From Calditrichota bacterium (GTDB lineage: Bacteria; Zixibacteria; MSB-5A5; GN15; FEB-12): 10,995 nucleotides of DNA. The notes below the pieces were generated by a model. The model was not told the DNA's origin. It did no database searches and worked only from the letters and a program-made list of their open reading frames with translations. Shown here in pieces: positions 1-6,759 of the stretch (the first letter of the stretch is position 1; each line of letters starts with the position of its first letter). Location: the NCBI GenBank assembly GCA_008501655.1, contig QQUK01000136.1:1-10995 (forward strand), written 5' to 3'. A program made the position numbers and the translations under genes.

Positions 1-461
1 AGCCAACCCGGACTAATATGGAAGAACGTCCGGAGATTTTAGCCGGTATCACCGAAAAGATAAAAACCGGTTATGGGAATTTGTATGTTACGATTAATAT
101 CAAAGATGGTAAACCGTTTGAGGTGTTTGCTCATATCGGGAAATCGGGGTATACAACAATGGCTGATACCGAAGCAATCTGCCGTCTTATATCGCTTGCC
201 TTGCGCTCAAATATCCCGGTTGAATCAATAATCAGGCAGATTCGGGGAATAGGCGGTTCCAGCCAGATTTATTCTGGTGGAGCTAAAATATTTTCGATTC
301 CGGATGCAATTGCGCAAATTTTGAACAAGCATTTTGGCAATAATCAGCATCCTGAGAGTAAAAAACAGTCATCATCGGAAATTTGTCCCTCCTGTTCATC
401 TCCGATGCTTTTTCAGTCGGGATGTTTTAATTGTGCCAGTTGTGGTTATTCTAACTGCTAA
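1..461 (+). CDS. nrdJ: Vitamin B12-dependent (class II) ribonucleotide reductase, C-terminal fragment
   Basis: Class II RNR reduces ribonucleotides to deoxyribonucleotides with adenosylcobalamin as radical source. Only the last 152 residues are visible; the frame is open to the left edge from base 3, so the ATG at 18 is internal and the catalytic barrel lies outside the window. The visible part matches the NrdJ tail: a RPEILAG.T.KI.TG.GNLYVTIN stretch, then PFEVF..IGKSG, an AICRLISLALRS helix, IRGIGGSSQ and SIPDAIAQIL (the TSCPD-like region). It ends in a cysteine-rich tail, C-x2-C, then C-x2-C-x2-C-x4-C, with the last Cys as final residue. In class II enzymes such C-terminal cysteines bind metal and/or pass reducing equivalents to the active site. 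The family call is strong; the gene is partial because of the window edge, with no sign of being broken. Confidence 0.9.
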   Translation, partial: PTRTNMEERPEILAGITEKIKTGYGNLYVTINIKDGKPFEVFAHIGKSGYTTMADTEAICRLISLALRSNIPVESIIRQIRGIGGSSQIYSGGAKIFSIPDAIAQILNKHFGNNQHPESKKQSSSEICPSCSSPMLFQSGCFNCASCGYSNC

Positions 462-537
462 AACTGCCGATAATAATAGAGAAGAGAAATTAATAATTTT
501 ATCTTGAAAGAAACCTAAGAAACGGTAAGTTATTGAT

Positions 538-1299
538 ATGAGTGCATCAAAATATATCCCAACCGGCAGAACATCGTTGATTAAAAAAGATACGGTCTCT
601 TTGCAGGTTCAAACTGAATATGCTTACCGCCCATTTCCGCGTCTTACTACTACAATTTTAAATAGTGGGCAGGTCTTACATAAGATCGAAAAGAAGCTTG
701 AAAAAGAGATTGAATCGATAGCCGAACAGAATATTATCGAAGAACGTATTAGAAGCCAGCATGCCGATGTTATTAAAATTATCAAAGAAAATAATACAGA
801 CAGTCTTTTAGATAGTAAAAAACCGGCAGAACCAACGCCTGTTGTCTCAGAAATTCATCAGGATGCTGTTTCAGAAGTTGCTGTTTCTGATGCTGTCGTT
901 CATGAAACTGAGATAGCTGCTCCTCCTCCAGCTGAGGAGGAAATTGAAGAATCAAATGAGATTCATTATACTCAGAGATTTAAAGCTATTGAAGGTGTGA
1001 AGTATGTGTATCATTTAACACCGGACGGACAGTTTCACTCTGAAGTGGAAAGCAATCAATTCAAAAAAACATTTTCACCGATATTTAAAAACATTGTGGA
1101 AATGATGGAGATTTTTGCAATCAGTCCGGGTGGTCTTGAACGGGAAAAAGGTGTCTGTGAAATTCAGCGTAATCAGCTGTATCTTGTCTCCGCCGGTGAA
1201 AAGATTTATTTTGTCGTGTTAGAGAACCCGAATAAAGATATCAATTACGAAGAACGGTTTAATCAGATCATTAATAAGTATATCAATCTTACGTTATAA
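538..1299 (+). CDS. Conserved-looking hypothetical protein with helical region, acidic linker and possible roadblock/LC7-like C-terminal domain
   Basis: I do not recognise this 253-aa protein. It has no signal peptide or membrane segment, so it is probably cytoplasmic. Three parts are visible. Residues 18-90 hold alternating strand-like segments (QTEYAYRPFPRLTTTILN) followed by a charged, probably coiled-coil helix (KIEKKLEKEIESI...). Residues 92-140 are a low-complexity Pro/Glu/Ala/Val linker ending in APPPAEEEIEE. Residues 145-253 look like a compact alpha/beta domain: strand (GVKYVYHLTPDGQF), long helix (FSPIFKNIVEMMEIF), then two strands (CEIQRNQLYLVSAGEKIYFVVLEN) and a closing helix. That order and the 'DG' turn resemble a roadblock/LC7 domain, as in small-GTPase partners such as MglB, but the match is structural guesswork. 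No GTPase gene is nearby. It lies 76 bp after nrdJ with only a weak ribosome site, and is followed by a strong terminator. Confidence 0.8.
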   Translation: MSASKYIPTGRTSLIKKDTVSLQVQTEYAYRPFPRLTTTILNSGQVLHKIEKKLEKEIESIAEQNIIEERIRSQHADVIKIIKENNTDSLLDSKKPAEPTPVVSEIHQDAVSEVAVSDAVVHETEIAAPPPAEEEIEESNEIHYTQRFKAIEGVKYVYHLTPDGQFHSEVESNQFKKTFSPIFKNIVEMMEIFAISPGGLEREKGVCEIQRNQLYLVSAGEKIYFVVLENPNKDINYEERFNQIINKYINLTL

Positions 1300-1321
1300 A
1301 TCAGATATTACATTGGATAAC

Positions 1322-1351
1322 AAAAAAACCCGCTTAGAGCGGGTTTTTTTT
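1322..1351 (+). terminator. Strong intrinsic terminator, possibly bidirectional
   Basis: A perfect hairpin with stem CCCGC (1329-1333) / GCGGG (1339-1343) and loop TTAGA is flanked by A7 on the left and T8 on the right. The A and T runs pair to lengthen the stem to 12 bp and give a U-tract for either strand. It sits 22 bp after the stop at 1299 and would end the nrdJ-side transcription. In the reverse direction it could also end any minus-strand transcript from the repeat element at 1351-1530. Confidence 0.9.
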
Positions 1352-1530
1352 ACGGAGAGAGGTCTGCTATTTGAAAAACTCCCTTACTTTTACGGTAAAG
1401 GACTTATAGTCACTTTGCGGCATTTTGTTTCGCTACCATTGCTGGGTCACGGCGAGGTACGCAGCAGCAAAGAGGCGACCTTCATAAGATAATTGTTAGA
1501 GAATTTCAAATTGCGTCATTCTCTCCGGTA
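1351..1530. mobile_element. Putative MITE-like element with imperfect terminal inverted repeats
   Basis: The ends are imperfect inverted copies of each other. Reading inward from 1351 and, on the opposite strand, from 1530, both arms show TA, then C(C)GGAGAGA, eight mostly differing bases that share GC near their end, then ATTTGAAA, two differing bases and CTC. The arms are about 31 bp (1351-1381 and 1499-1530) and differ by one indel plus scattered changes. The interior (roughly 1417-1480) is clearly more GC-rich than the AT-rich flanks and holds a 6-bp inverted repeat TTGCTG/CAGCAA (1439-1444, 1465-1470). The right arm also self-folds through AGAGAAT/ATTCTCT (1498-1504, 1518-1524). A TA dinucleotide at each outer edge would fit TA-target insertion as in IS630/Tc1-type MITEs. 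There is no transposase, so any movement would be in trans. Alternatives are a structured RNA or a repeat of another kind. Confidence 0.5.
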
Positions 1531-1578
1531 TTCAAAGTTATCATATTCTAAAATATTTGCAACTTTTATTTCTTACTG

Positions 1579-1607
1579 TTGATAAATAATTTTTATTAAT
1601 GTATCTT
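1579..1607 (+). promoter_or_regulatory. Candidate sigma70-like promoter for acpS-pyrE
   Basis: TTGATA (1579-1584) and TATCTT (1602-1607) are separated by exactly 17 bp in the AT-rich stretch before acpS. Transcription would start near 1614 and give a leader of about 60 nt. AT-rich DNA produces such matches readily, so this is a moderate-to-weak call. A TAnnTTTG-type box (TACTTTTG, 1631-1638) is also present, but has no TTG at the spacing expected for a Bacteroidetes-type promoter. Confidence 0.3.
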
Positions 1608-1660
1608 TTTAGTACAATTAATTATTTTTTTACTTTTGGTTAAGTAAATATGATACGAAT

Positions 1661-1678
1661 AGGAAGAGTTTCCGTTTG
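1661..1678 (+). promoter_or_regulatory. Ribosome binding site and TTG start that define acpS
   Basis: AGGAAG at 1661-1666 lies 9 nt before TTG 1676. No in-frame ATG would give the conserved GLDIVEISRIEK start; the ATG at 1650 is in another frame and stops at 1679. The Shine-Dalgarno sequence and the full-length N-terminus together fix TTG as the start. Confidence 0.75.
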
Positions 1679-2047
1679 ATAAAATCGACCGGTCTTGATA
1701 TTGTAGAAATTTCACGGATTGAAAAGAATATTGAATCGCATGGTGATAGGTTCATTGATAAAATCCTGTCGACTCGTGAAAAAGAACTGTATAGTAAACG
1801 AGTTGACAAAAAACAGTATCTTGCCGGACGTTTTGCTGCCAAGGAAGCTGTCATAAAGGCACTTGGTGTGTATCTGAAAGACAAGCCGATGCTTCCTGAA
1901 ATTGAAATCGTTAATAGTGAAACCGGACAGCCAGAACTTTGTCTTGCTGAAAAATATATTCCTCAGTTGAACAATGCTGTCTGTTTCATATCAATCAGCC
2001 ATGAAAAATCTGTTGCTGCTGCGATGGCAATTTTTTCGGAGGAATAA
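1676..2047 (+). CDS. acpS: Holo-[acyl-carrier-protein] synthase (4'-phosphopantetheinyl transferase)
   Basis: AcpS moves the 4'-phosphopantetheine arm of coenzyme A onto a serine of apo-ACP, activating it for fatty acid synthesis in the cytoplasm. At 123 aa it has the family's usual length and both signature motifs: GLDIVEISRIEK at 6-17 (Asp8 is the expected metal ligand) and GRFAAKEAVIKALG at 51-64 (Glu57 being the second acidic ligand). Further typical segments are the ETGQP turn at 82-86 and FISISHEKSVAAAMA near the C-terminus. Translation starts at TTG with a good Shine-Dalgarno sequence. The stop codon directly abuts the pyrE ATG (TAAATG), so the two are co-transcribed and probably translationally coupled. 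Nothing looks damaged. The minus-strand frame covering 1630-1884 is its shadow. Confidence 0.95.
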   Translation: MIKSTGLDIVEISRIEKNIESHGDRFIDKILSTREKELYSKRVDKKQYLAGRFAAKEAVIKALGVYLKDKPMLPEIEIVNSETGQPELCLAEKYIPQLNNAVCFISISHEKSVAAAMAIFSEE

Positions 2048-2623
2048 ATGAACGATAAAGAACTACTTAAGCTTTTTAAAGATTCCAATGCGTTGTTAGA
2101 AGGACATTTTAAACTGACATCAGGGAAACATTCTGATATTTATTATGAAAAATTCACACTCCTGAAACAACCGGCAATCTGCACAAAAATTTGTGCTCAG
2201 ATGTCGGAAAACCTGAAGCAGTATCAGCCGGAGATTATTGTCGGTCCTACAACCGGAGGTATAATTATTGCATATGATGTTGCCCGGTATCTGGGTAGAG
2301 ATGCTATTTATGCTGAAGCTGCTGAAAATGGTGGTCGGGAGTTTAAGCGTGGTTTTTCGCTGGAAAAAGGACAGAAAGTTGCTATTGTCGATGATGTTCT
2401 CACAACCGGTCGTTCTGTATTTGAAGTTATTGATTTAGTGAATAAATATGAGGCTGAGATAGTTGGTCTCGGATTGATGCTTGATCGGTCAAACGGGAAT
2501 GTCTCTTTTGATTATCCCTATTTTGCTTTGACTACGGTGAAAGCCAATGCCTGGGAGCCTGAAGATTGTCCGTTATGTAAAGATAAGATCGAGATTACTC
2601 AGAGAGGGAGCAGGAAGTTCTAA
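2048..2623 (+). CDS. pyrE: Orotate phosphoribosyltransferase
   Basis: PyrE joins orotate to PRPP to make orotidine 5'-monophosphate, the fifth step of pyrimidine synthesis. The 191-aa sequence has the substrate region LLEGHFKLTSGKHSDIYYEKF (broken here as residues 17-24 and 25-36), the VGPTTGGIIIAYDVARYLG segment at 65-83, the flexible catalytic-loop region with EFKRGFSLEKG at 98-108, and the PRPP-binding motif VAIVDDVLTTG at 111-121. The C-terminus carries a CPLC pair (174-177), known in a subset of OPRTases. GGAGG at 2038-2042, inside the end of acpS, serves the ATG. Its stop codon overlaps by 4 bp the stop of the convergent hybrid kinase gene, leaving no room for a terminator between them. 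Pairing with acpS is a housekeeping arrangement with no obvious pathway link. Confidence 0.96.
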   Translation: MNDKELLKLFKDSNALLEGHFKLTSGKHSDIYYEKFTLLKQPAICTKICAQMSENLKQYQPEIIVGPTTGGIIIAYDVARYLGRDAIYAEAAENGGREFKRGFSLEKGQKVAIVDDVLTTGRSVFEVIDLVNKYEAEIVGLGLMLDRSNGNVSFDYPYFALTTVKANAWEPEDCPLCKDKIEITQRGSRKF

Positions 2624-4308
2624 ACTAAAGCAGGGCTTTGAACATCTTGTGTTGATTTAATGGGGAATTCTATAGTAATATTGGTTCCTTTACCAACTTC
2701 TGATTCTATATTCAGTGTGCCGTGGTGACTTTCGATTATTCTTTTACACACCAGAAGTCCAAATCCATGACCTGTTTCTTTGGTTGTAAATTTCTCATTA
2801 AATGCTTTTTGTAATAGTTTTGGTTCAATACCGACGCCTGTATCCTGAATGAAGAGTTTAAATTTCTCTTCTGATTTGTTTACATCTAATACAATATCCA
2901 TAATTTTTGTTTCAGTGTTCTTCATAGCATCGGCTGCATTATTAAACAAATTATAGAGGAGCTGCTGGATATGTAATGCATCAGCTTCAAAAGGGAGCCG
3001 GTTTTCTGAATGATCAAAATTTATCTGAACGCCGCGGTATCTTTTTTGGGGGATGAGATATTCGATGACCTCATTCAGCATTTTTCTGAAGCAGATTGTT
3101 TCCTGTTTGGTTGAAATGGGACGAAGTTCCATCAGGTTGCTTGTGAATTTTTTGATTTTATCGATATTTTCATTGATTGCGCTTAAATGTTTATCGATTT
3201 TTTCAAATTTACCACTATGAATCTGATGCTCCAATAATGAAAGTGAGCCTACGACGACACCGAGAAAATTGTTTAATTCATGTCCGATTTCAGCAGACAT
3301 TTCACCACGAGTTGCCATCTTTTCAAGATTAATTGTATCATCCTGCAGCTGTTTTAATTTGCGGTATGCATCCTGTGATTCCTCAAGCAACTGCAGATTT
3401 TCAAGCGACATCGCAAGCTGATGAGAAGAGATGAGAAGAAATTTGTTTTTTGAATCAATAATTTTTTCATTTCCCTCGAGTAATTCTATCATAATGAATC
3501 CATAGACGGAATCCTGACGGCTAACCATAATCAGTACAATCTTGTTATTTTGATTTTTCCATTCGGGGACAACCATTTCAGCAAATTCCGGATTATACCC
3601 TTTCTTGAAAAAAGGCAGTTCTTTCGGGTCAGAAGCCACCAGAAGTTCAGAGAAGTCATCAAATTCTGAATTATCCAGTATTATATTCATTGTTTTTGCA
3701 TCGATTGATTTTTCAGTAAAGGAATCATTTTCCAATGAAATCATTTTAAATTCTGTTCTATCTGTATTCCATGTCAGGAATGAGCCATGGTTTGCTTTCA
3801 GACTCATTGCTGCAAATTTTAATGACATCTGGATTTGCGAGTCCTTATCAGAACCGGTATACAGAATCTCATTAAGATTGGTAAGCTGGTCGAGCTGTTT
3901 TTCAGTAGAGATAACTTTTGCTTCCCGTTCAATCTGTCCAACAGCTTTAATAACAGCCTGTCTGATTTCATGGAGTTCAAACGGTTTGAGGATATAATCA
4001 GAAACGCCTTGTTTAATAGCTTCTTTTGCTGAGTTTAAATTGGCATATCCGGTCATAAATATGATCTGAAGTTCATTATGAATTTCCCGAGCTTTTTTGG
4101 CGAGTTCAATTCCGTTCATCTTAGGCATCCGGATATCGGAAATCAGCAGATCGATATGTTCTGAGTTAATTAAGTCAAGACACTCATGACTATCGGTGCA
4201 TGTATATATAGTATAGCCGTCATCTTCCAATGCATCATGCACGAGAGAAACGACAATTTCCTCATCATCACATACAACGATAGTAATATTTTTAGAATAT
4301 TCAGTCAT
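2620..4308 (-). CDS. Soluble hybrid protein: receiver domain, GAF-like region, histidine kinase
   Basis: This 562-aa protein is the last gene of the minus-strand signalling operon. Residues 8-125 are a receiver domain with the acid pair D14/D15, phospho-acceptor D58 (SDIRMP), T86 and K108 (KPF). Residues about 145-310 read as a GAF-like sensory domain, ending in a helix ISSHQLAMSLENLQLLEES that runs into a coiled coil. Residues 333-395 are the dimerisation/phospho-acceptor helices with H343 in GHELNN; a Phe replaces the Pro usual after HELNN. The ATPase domain follows with the N box around LYNLFNNAADA (452-461), DTGVG (489-493) and GHGFGLLV (513-520). There is no signal or membrane segment, so it is cytoplasmic. 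Its ATG lies 2 nt after the upstream stop (TAACAATG), indicating coupling. A receiver placed before the kinase suggests that the upstream membrane kinase controls it by phosphorylation. Its own downstream target is unknown. Confidence 0.93.
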   Translation of the reverse strand: MTEYSKNITIVVCDDEEIVVSLVHDALEDDGYTIYTCTDSHECLDLINSEHIDLLISDIRMPKMNGIELAKKAREIHNELQIIFMTGYANLNSAKEAIKQGVSDYILKPFELHEIRQAVIKAVGQIEREAKVISTEKQLDQLTNLNEILYTGSDKDSQIQMSLKFAAMSLKANHGSFLTWNTDRTEFKMISLENDSFTEKSIDAKTMNIILDNSEFDDFSELLVASDPKELPFFKKGYNPEFAEMVVPEWKNQNNKIVLIMVSRQDSVYGFIMIELLEGNEKIIDSKNKFLLISSHQLAMSLENLQLLEESQDAYRKLKQLQDDTINLEKMATRGEMSAEIGHELNNFLGVVVGSLSLLEHQIHSGKFEKIDKHLSAINENIDKIKKFTSNLMELRPISTKQETICFRKMLNEVIEYLIPQKRYRGVQINFDHSENRLPFEADALHIQQLLYNLFNNAADAMKNTETKIMDIVLDVNKSEEKFKLFIQDTGVGIEPKLLQKAFNEKFTTKETGHGFGLLVCKRIIESHHGTLNIESEVGKGTNITIEFPIKSTQDVQSPALV

Positions 4309-4310
4309 TG

Positions 4311-4676
4311 TTATACAGAAACCCTGTTTATAATTCCTTGTAAAACTTCATTGAGTTCATTAAGATCAAAAGGTTTTGTCAGGATACACCAGGCACCTTC
4401 TTCATGAGCTTTTTCAGCAAGTGAGTCGGGCAGTGAATCGGTCATAATAAAAATTTGGTCAGGATTTGATTTTGTTACTTCTTTAAAAACGATGTAGCCG
4501 TTTTTACGGGGCATATGAATATCACAAAAAATTATATGATAGTCACCGGCAAGAGCTTTATCGATACCTTCCTGACCGTTTACAGCAAATTCTACTTTAT
4601 GTCCTAATTCAGTGAGGTATTCGTTAAGGAGGTTTCTGATTATCTCAGAATCATCTATTATAAGTATTGATAACAT
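4311..4676 (-). CDS. Stand-alone receiver-domain response regulator (CheY-like), second in operon
   Basis: The 121-aa protein is a single receiver domain with no output domain. Expected residues are present: acid pair D8/D9 (LIIDDSE), phospho-acceptor D52 (FCDIHMP), switch threonine T79 (IMTD) and K101 (LTKPFD). It probably accepts phosphate from a kinase of the same operon and passes it on or acts through protein contact. It starts 15 bp after the preceding receiver gene with a clear Shine-Dalgarno sequence (AAGGGAG, 8 nt before ATG) and sits 2 bp before the hybrid kinase. It differs greatly from its neighbour receiver outside the motifs, so the two are not a recent duplication. Confidence 0.93.
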   Translation of the reverse strand: MLSILIIDDSEIIRNLLNEYLTELGHKVEFAVNGQEGIDKALAGDYHIIFCDIHMPRKNGYIVFKEVTKSNPDQIFIMTDSLPDSLAEKAHEEGAWCILTKPFDLNELNEVLQGIINRVSV

Positions 4677-4691
4677 TTTAAACGCTCCCTT

Positions 4692-5051
4692 TTAACATGA
4701 CATTGCATTTTCTATTGTGCCCATCAGCTCTTTAATGCTGAATGGTTTGGAAAGAAAAGCATAGGCACCACTGTTTACTGTCTGGCTTACTGAATATAGG
4801 GATGAGTATCCGGAGATGACGATGACTTCTGTATCAGGATATTTTTGTTTCGTGAATTTGACAACTTCTTCACCTTGAACCCGTTCCATTTTCATATCTG
4901 TAATGACAAGATCAAAGCGTTGTTCTTTAAGCAGTTCGATAGCTTCATCACCATCGGTTGCTGTTTTTATATTAAAATCATCACTTAAAACTTCGGTGAG
5001 AAACTCACGAATGACTTCTTCATCATCAACAATTAATATATTTTTTTTCAT
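4692..5051 (-). CDS. Stand-alone receiver-domain response regulator (CheY-like), first in operon
   Basis: The 119-aa protein consists of one receiver domain. Visible residues are the acid pair D9/D10 (LIVDDEE), phospho-acceptor D52 (ITDMKM), S80 at the switch position (VISGYSS) and K102 (LSKPFS). The Pro that normally follows the D-x-x-M loop is absent: the loop reads DMKMERVQG, which may change the phosphorylation-loop geometry. No DNA-binding or enzymatic domain follows, so output would be by phosphotransfer or binding. The ATG lies 16 bp after the membrane kinase stop with only a weak ribosome site, so it may rely on coupling. The context places it as a direct partner of the kinase upstream. 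Confidence 0.93.
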   Translation of the reverse strand: MKKNILIVDDEEVIREFLTEVLSDDFNIKTATDGDEAIELLKEQRFDLVITDMKMERVQGEEVVKFTKQKYPDTEVIVISGYSSLYSVSQTVNSGAYAFLSKPFSIKELMGTIENAMSC

Positions 5052-5067
5052 AGATGCGTCTTATCGT

Positions 5068-6759
5068 CTAAGATTTATTAAATTTATCTATATATTCTTC
5101 TGTATTTGTATCGGTAGTTTTGTATGACTTCTGAAGAGGAAATGTTATTGTAAAACAAGTTCCCTTATCAACCTTGGAATCAACTTTTACTTCTGCTCCA
5201 TGTTCTTTTAATATTCCATAACTTACTGAAAGACCGAGACCTGTGCCTTTTCCGACCTCTTTTGTCGTAAAGAACGGTTCAAAAATCTTTTTTAAGTTTT
5301 CTTTAGGAATACCTTTACCCTGATCAATAATCTGGACTTCGACAGTACCGTCAAATTCACCGAGTGGAGGGCTAAATCTGGTAATTACCTGGATTTCTGA
5401 ATCAGGGGGGGAGGCATGCATAGCATTAATTATAAGATTTGTAAAGACCTGCTGAAGCTGTCCGGCATTTGCCTGTATTTCCGGTAATTTATCATCCAGA
5501 TTGACCTTTAAGAGTATCTGATTCATATGAAGCTGATGTTCTACAAATGTACAGGTATCGTCGATTATCGAGTTTAAATTGATTCCTGAGAGTTCTGTAG
5601 TTTTGGAGGAACGGGAGAATCGGAGCAGATTTTGTACAATATTTTTACATCTGCGCGCCTGTTTTTCGATATCCGTAAGATATTTCACATAACTGTTCAT
5701 CTCTTTAGCCGTTGTATTTTCCGGAACATTCTTTTTCAGTTTTTCAAGAGTGAACTGAGCATAACCTAATATACCGCCAAGGGGATTATTCAGTTCATGA
5801 GCAACCCCGGCTGCCAGCTGACCGATAGCACCAAGCTTTTCAGATTGAACCAACTGAGATTGAGCTTCTTCGAGCTCAACTGTCCGTTCAACTATTTTTT
5901 CTTCGAGGGTTTTATTGTAATCTTCGATTTCATCTCTGGATGCTTTCAGTGATTCGACCATTTGGTCAAATGTTAAAGCAAGTTGTCCGATCTCATCCTG
6001 CCGATCAATATTGAGTTTCTGTTCAAGATCACCTTTGGAAATCTGTGTAGTAACATCAACCATTTTCTTAATCGGTTCAATGATGAAATTGACCAGGAAT
6101 GATAGGATTATCAGAGCAAAAATAGTTACTATGATTGTGAGAAAGATAGCAGCGTTTCTGTCTGTGGAAATAGCTTTTTGGAGATTTTCAAGTGATAGAA
6201 TCAATTTCACTTCACCAATCTCTTCAATGTTAAAATTAGTATTATCGTTATCATTGACACCACCGGTGAGACCGAGAGTTTCTCTGTCTAAAATCTCTTC
6301 TTTGTAGAATACCGGATAAGTCATCAAAATAAAGTTTTGTCCTAACTCATTTTGAATATAATAATCTTTACAGTGTTTTTTACTCTGCAGGTCATCTCCC
6401 TCGATTTTATCCTGGAACTGAACATTGGTACTGTCCCATTCACCGTAAGTTATTAATACTTGTTCATCTGAATTTGTTATTTCTACATATTGAACATTTT
6501 CAAACGGTTCTAAAATTTTAAGAGCGTTTTCAAGTTCATAAGGTGATTCAAGAACCACACCAAGTTCAGCAGTGGAGGAGAGCATTCTGATAATAGTTTC
6601 ACCGGTCGATTCCATCTCACGGTGGAAAGAATCGGACTGCTTTTTATTGGTATAAAGACTGAATCCGATGATTGTCGAAATCAGAATCAGAGATACCGGA
6701 AGGACAAGTTTCATCCTTAATGATTGAGCTTTTACAAATCCAAGGATTCTACTTTTCAT
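5068..6759 (-). CDS. Membrane sensor histidine kinase with periplasmic sensor, HAMP and HATPase domains
   Basis: The 563-aa protein is a class I histidine kinase of the inner membrane. A first membrane helix at about 17-37 precedes a periplasmic sensor region (38-203, with a short Asp/Asn-rich stretch near 168-175) and a second helix at about 204-228. A HAMP linker (226-275, EPIKKM...DEIGQLALTFDQM) leads into a coiled coil (276-308). The phospho-acceptor is H321 in the GVAHELNNPLGGILGYAQ segment; N-box NLIINAMHAS (441-450), DQGKG (479-483), the EPFFTTK box (494-500) and GKGTGLGL (503-510) complete the kinase. Its ATG overlaps the upstream stop as ATGA and is served by a near-perfect Shine-Dalgarno sequence inside that gene. 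It most likely senses the binding protein encoded just upstream and phosphorylates the receivers downstream. The ligand cannot be read from the sequence. Confidence 0.95.
   Translation of the reverse strand: MKSRILGFVKAQSLRMKLVLPVSLILISTIIGFSLYTNKKQSDSFHREMESTGETIIRMLSSTAELGVVLESPYELENALKILEPFENVQYVEITNSDEQVLITYGEWDSTNVQFQDKIEGDDLQSKKHCKDYYIQNELGQNFILMTYPVFYKEEILDRETLGLTGGVNDNDNTNFNIEEIGEVKLILSLENLQKAISTDRNAAIFLTIIVTIFALIILSFLVNFIIEPIKKMVDVTTQISKGDLEQKLNIDRQDEIGQLALTFDQMVESLKASRDEIEDYNKTLEEKIVERTVELEEAQSQLVQSEKLGAIGQLAAGVAHELNNPLGGILGYAQFTLEKLKKNVPENTTAKEMNSYVKYLTDIEKQARRCKNIVQNLLRFSRSSKTTELSGINLNSIIDDTCTFVEHQLHMNQILLKVNLDDKLPEIQANAGQLQQVFTNLIINAMHASPPDSEIQVITRFSPPLGEFDGTVEVQIIDQGKGIPKENLKKIFEPFFTTKEVGKGTGLGLSVSYGILKEHGAEVKVDSKVDKGTCFTITFPLQKSYKTTDTNTEEYIDKFNKS

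Noticed and set aside
1631..1638. TACTTTTG as a Bacteroidetes-type -7 box for acpS
   Set aside because: No TTG element sits at the expected distance upstream, and the sigma70-like pair at 1579-1607 fits the spacing better.
1630..1884. 84-aa minus-strand frame
   Set aside because: It lies opposite acpS, with no ribosome site or domain; acpS is certain on the plus strand.
2627..2638. Short palindrome AAAGC-GCTTT near the pyrE/kinase junction as a terminator
   Set aside because: The stem is only about 5 bp with a tiny loop and no U-tract on either strand; it lies in kinase coding sequence.
3605..4407. Plus-strand frames opposite the hybrid kinase and receiver genes
   Set aside because: They are shadows of strong coding frames on the minus strand; their compositions are Ser/Ile-rich antisense translations.
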